A stretch of DNA of 64,000 nt from Cupriavidus necator A5-1. GTDB lineage: Bacteria > Pseudomonadota > Gammaproteobacteria > Burkholderiales > Burkholderiaceae. A program made the translations under genes and the position numbers. A model generated the notes under the pieces. It searched no databases and had not been told where the DNA came from. It saw only the letters and a list, made by a program, of their open reading frames with translations. Positions 61,114-64,000 of the stretch are shown one piece after another (position 1 is the first letter of the stretch; each line of letters begins with the position of its first letter). The stretch covers positions 3,162,001 to 3,226,000 of the forward strand of contig NZ_JQLI01000008.1 in assembly GCF_000744095.1 (NCBI RefSeq). Direction: 5' to 3'.

Positions 61114-62655
61114 ATGAATCAAGCCCTCTCTTCCCAAGCCCCCACGCCGACGCGCTCGCGCCGGCTGGCGCGGCGCGCCGGCACGCTCGCGCTGACTGCC
61201 ATCGCCGCCGCTGCGCTGGCCGGCTGCGCGGCCCTCGGCAATTCGCACAGCACCCAGACCATGGCCGACCCGGCCGCCATGGCGAGTTCGCAAACCCTGC
61301 CTGACGAGCACGGCCAGTGGCCCTCGCAGGACTGGGTCGCACAGTTCCAGGATCCGCAGTTGAACGCGCTGGTCGATGAAGCCGTCAAGGACAACCCGAG
61401 CCTGCAGGCCGCGTTTGCCCGCGTGGAGGCGTCGCGCGCGATGGCCGACGCCACCCGCAGCGCCCTCTACCCGCACCTGGAATTCGAAGGCAGCCTGATC
61501 CGCCAGCGCTTCTCCAATAACGACCTGTTCATGGGCACGCCGCTGGCGGGCTCGTGGCAGAACCAGTCACGCCTGCAGGTGGGCCTGTCCTATGACTTCG
61601 ACTTCTGGGGCAAGAACCGCGATGCGCTCGAAGCGGCGCTGTCCGACGACCGCGCCGCCGAGGCGGAAAGCCAAGCCTCGCGCCTGATCCTGGCCACCTC
61701 GATCGCACGCAACTACGCCCGCCTCGCTGCGCTGTACGCGCAGCGCGACGTGGCCGAGCGCGCCATCGCGCAGCGCCGCGACCTGACCGACCTGTCGCGC
61801 CAGCGCCTGGCCGCCGGCCTGGATACCCAGGTCGAAACCACGCAGGCTCGCGGCACGGTGGCCGCGTCGCAAACCGACCTGCAGCGCGTCGACGAAGAAA
61901 TCGCGCTGGCGCGCAACCAGCTCGCCGCGCTGCTGGGCAAGGGCCCGGACCGCGGCCTGCAGATCCAGCGCCCGGTGCTGCTGGCGCAGCCCACGCCGAC
62001 GCTGCCGGACAACCTGACCATCGGCCTGCTGGGCCGCCGCCCTGACCTGGTCGCGGCACGCTGGCGCGTGGAAGCGGCGTCCAAGGACATCAACGTCGCC
62101 AAGAAGGAATTCCTGCCGGACGTCAGCCTGACCGCCTTCGCCGGCCTGGCCGCGCTGGATCCGTCCAACCTGCTGATGGGTATCAGCCGCACCTTCGGCA
62201 TCGGCCCGACCATCCGCCTGCCGATCTTCGAAGGCGGCAAGCTGCGCGCCAACCTGAAGGGCAAATACGCGGGCTACGACATCGCCGTGGCCAACTACAA
62301 CCAGGCACTGGTCGATGCGCTGCGGGAAACCGCCGACACCATGACCAGCATCCGCAGCGTCGACCAGCAGATCCAGACGCAGCGTGAGGCGCTGGACCTG
62401 GCCGAGCACGCCTACGCGCTGGCAACTACGCGCTACAAAGCCGGGCTGGGCACGCAGCTGACCGTGCTCAACGCGGAGAGCAACGTGCTGCAGCAGCGCC
62501 GGCTTGCGACTGACCTGCAGGCGCGCCGGCTGGACCTGCAGATGGGCCTGATGAAGGCGCTCGGCGGCGGCTACCAGGAGCCTGATGAGGGCCACGAGGG
62601 TCAAGCGAGCCACGCGCAACAACAGAACAACACCCAGGCGGGCGCCCGCGGCTGA
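61114..62655 (+). CDS. NodT-family outer membrane efflux lipoprotein
   Basis: A 513-residue outer membrane factor. Signal sequence with lipobox AALAG-C (Cys about 33). TolC-type repeats: WVAQFQDPQLNALVDEAVKDNPSLQAAFARVEASRA, LTVLNAESNVLQQRRLATDLQARRLDLQMGLMKALGGGY. Trimers form a channel-tunnel for drug export. It lies between the MarR and EmrA genes and is probably co-transcribed. The C-terminal glutamine/histidine tail is low complexity. Confidence 0.92.
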   Translation: MNQALSSQAPTPTRSRRLARRAGTLALTAIAAAALAGCAALGNSHSTQTMADPAAMASSQTLPDEHGQWPSQDWVAQFQDPQLNALVDEAVKDNPSLQAAFARVEASRAMADATRSALYPHLEFEGSLIRQRFSNNDLFMGTPLAGSWQNQSRLQVGLSYDFDFWGKNRDALEAALSDDRAAEAESQASRLILATSIARNYARLAALYAQRDVAERAIAQRRDLTDLSRQRLAAGLDTQVETTQARGTVAASQTDLQRVDEEIALARNQLAALLGKGPDRGLQIQRPVLLAQPTPTLPDNLTIGLLGRRPDLVAARWRVEAASKDINVAKKEFLPDVSLTAFAGLAALDPSNLLMGISRTFGIGPTIRLPIFEGGKLRANLKGKYAGYDIAVANYNQALVDALRETADTMTSIRSVDQQIQTQREALDLAEHAYALATTRYKAGLGTQLTVLNAESNVLQQRRLATDLQARRLDLQMGLMKALGGGYQEPDEGHEGQASHAQQQNNTQAGARG

Positions 62656-62699
62656 TCCGCGCACCCAGTGATTGCAGACAAGATTCACCAGAGAACACC

Positions 62700-63941
62700 A
62701 TGAGCAATAACCAGCAAGCGGCCGGCACCAACGCCCCCCAACCGGCACCGGCCACCCCCAACACCAACGGCAAGCGCAAGCGCATGCTGCTGTCGCTGAC
62801 CGCGGCGGTCGTGGTCGCGGGCATCGGCTACGGCGTGTACTGGGGCCTGTATGCGCGCCATTTCGAAACCACCGACGATGCCTACGTCGCCGGCAACGTG
62901 GTCCAGGTCACGCCGCTGGTGGGCGGCACGGTGGTGTCGATCGCCGCCGACGACACGCAACTGGTCACCGCCGGCCAGCCGCTGATCCAGCTCGACCGTG
63001 CCGATACGCAGGTAGCGATGGAACAGGCCGAGGCGCAGTTGGCGCAGGCCGTGCGCGAAGTGCGCACGCTCTACGTCAACAACGGCTCGCTCGCTGCCAA
63101 TGTGGCGATGCGCGAGGCCGACGTCGCCAAGGCGCGCGACGACCTGCGCCGCCGCCAGGCCATCGCCGGCTCGGGCGCGGTCTCCAATGAAGAGATCTCG
63201 CACGCGCAGTCCGCGCTCAAGGCAGCGGAATCGGCGCTGCTCGCCGCGCGCGAGCAACTCGCTTCGAACAAGGTGCTGACCGACCAGACCACGGTGGAGC
63301 AGCACCCCAACGTGCAGCGCGCCGCGGCCAACCTGCGCTCGGCGTACCTGTCGTTCGCGCGTTCGACCATGCCCGCGCCGGTGACCGGCTATGTCGCCAA
63401 GCGCTCGGTGCAGGTCGGCCAGCGCGTGGCCGCCGGTGCCCCGCTGATGGCGGTGGTGCCGCTGGACCAGGTCTGGGTCGACGCCAACTTCAAGGAAGTG
63501 CAGATCACTCACATGCGCATCGGCCAGCCAGTGACGCTGGAAGCCGACGTGTATGGCTCCAAGGTGGAGTACCACGGCAAGGTGGCCGGCTTCTCGGCCG
63601 GTACGGGCTCGGCCTTCTCGCTGCTGCCGGCACAGAACGCGACCGGCAACTGGATCAAGGTGGTGCAGCGCCTGCCGGTGCGCATCGCGCTTGACGCGCA
63701 GCAGCTCAAGGACCATCCGCTGCGCGTGGGCCTGTCGATGAATGTGACCGTCGACGTGCGCCGCGAAGAAGGCGCCGCCATGGTCAGCGCCGCGCCGGCC
63801 AAGCCGATGCAGACCGACGTCTATGAAAAGGTCGCACAGGACGCCGACCAGCTGATCTCGCGCATCATCGGCGCCAACAACGGCGGACACAGCACCGGCC
63901 TGCCCACTGCCTCCGCCAACGCCAAGCCCGCCCACACCTGA
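62700..63941 (+). CDS. EmrA-like membrane fusion protein
   Basis: A 413-residue periplasmic adaptor. N-terminal polar stretch, one membrane anchor (about 29-50), then TTDDAYVAGNVVQVTPLVGGTVVSIAADDTQLVTAGQPLIQLD (lipoyl/biotinyl half-domain), a long coiled coil (about 100-200), the second half APVTGYVAKRSVQVGQRVAAGAPLMAVVPLDQVWVDANFKEVQ and a beta-barrel domain. It links an inner-membrane MFS pump to the outer membrane lipoprotein. The next gene starts 2 bases later. Confidence 0.92.
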   Translation: MSNNQQAAGTNAPQPAPATPNTNGKRKRMLLSLTAAVVVAGIGYGVYWGLYARHFETTDDAYVAGNVVQVTPLVGGTVVSIAADDTQLVTAGQPLIQLDRADTQVAMEQAEAQLAQAVREVRTLYVNNGSLAANVAMREADVAKARDDLRRRQAIAGSGAVSNEEISHAQSALKAAESALLAAREQLASNKVLTDQTTVEQHPNVQRAAANLRSAYLSFARSTMPAPVTGYVAKRSVQVGQRVAAGAPLMAVVPLDQVWVDANFKEVQITHMRIGQPVTLEADVYGSKVEYHGKVAGFSAGTGSAFSLLPAQNATGNWIKVVQRLPVRIALDAQQLKDHPLRVGLSMNVTVDVRREEGAAMVSAAPAKPMQTDVYEKVAQDADQLISRIIGANNGGHSTGLPTASANAKPAHT

Positions 63942-63943
63942 TC

Positions 63944-64000
63944 ATGGCCAACTCCCTCACCGCCGCGCAGGCTGGCGGCAGCCAGGCGCCGGCACGGCCG
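63944..64000 (+). CDS. Start of EmrB-like MFS transporter (runs off window)
   Basis: ATG 63944, two bases after the EmrA stop. Only 19 residues are visible (MANSLTAAQAGGSQAPARP), a polar N-terminal tail typical of DHA2-type EmrB proteins before their first membrane segment. Identity is inferred from the operon, as no membrane segment is in the window. Confidence 0.6.
   Translation, partial: MANSLTAAQAGGSQAPARP

Overview
The window looks like the chromosome of a GC-rich betaproteobacterium, most likely Cupriavidus or a close Burkholderiales relative. The basis is base composition, the style of the host genes (dusA, typA/bipA, a BcsA/BcsS-like pair, a MarR/NodT/EmrA efflux operon) and the lambda-like prophage. 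The species call is inference.

About 0.4-45.3 kb is one nearly complete temperate siphovirus prophage. An immunity region at 31.3-33.8 kb splits it. Two matching promoter/operators, each with a TTTAGT-N5-ACTAAA palindrome over the -10 box, fire outward. The minus-strand arm runs from a Cro-like gene through small regulators, a replication initiator with an iteron-rich putative origin, RusA and Ref-like recombination nucleases, a candidate cos region, terminase, portal, a fused ClpP-type protease/capsid protein, tail genes with a -1 frameshifted gpG/gpGT pair, the tape measure, baseplate and Ig-like tail genes, and a holin/lysozyme/Rz/Rz1 cassette. The plus-strand arm holds about 22 tightly overlapping early genes (many tiny, several membrane proteins), a C5 DNA methyltransferase, a DUF5131 protein, an ASCH-like protein, a putative excisionase and a tyrosine integrase. 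Likely morons are a PAP2-family membrane protein inside the immunity region, an antisense 174-aa gene and a DUF4145 protein beside the integrase. A tRNA-His gene with its own TATAAT promoter lies just outside the integrase end and is the likely attachment target. The other attachment site is not visible, so whether the ligase fragment at the left edge is host or prophage is open.

From 45.4 to 64 kb the genes are host genes: tRNA-His, a small conserved protein, a small lipoprotein, dusA, a PilZ-containing glycosyltransferase with a BcsS-like partner, an FMN reductase, a 3-hydroxyisobutyryl-CoA hydrolase-like protein, a chemoreceptor broken by four single-base indels, a fatty-acid hydroxylase-family protein, an interrupted autotransporter, typA and a MarR-controlled tripartite efflux operon whose transporter gene runs off the right edge.

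The most interesting signals are the mirrored immunity promoters with a PAP2 protein between them, the helically phased 11-bp iterons inside the replication gene, the CCCGGGT slippery site, the internal Shine-Dalgarno start in the protease/capsid fusion, the exact 82-bp tandem duplication carrying a terminator, and a Mor-like activator inside the packaging operon.
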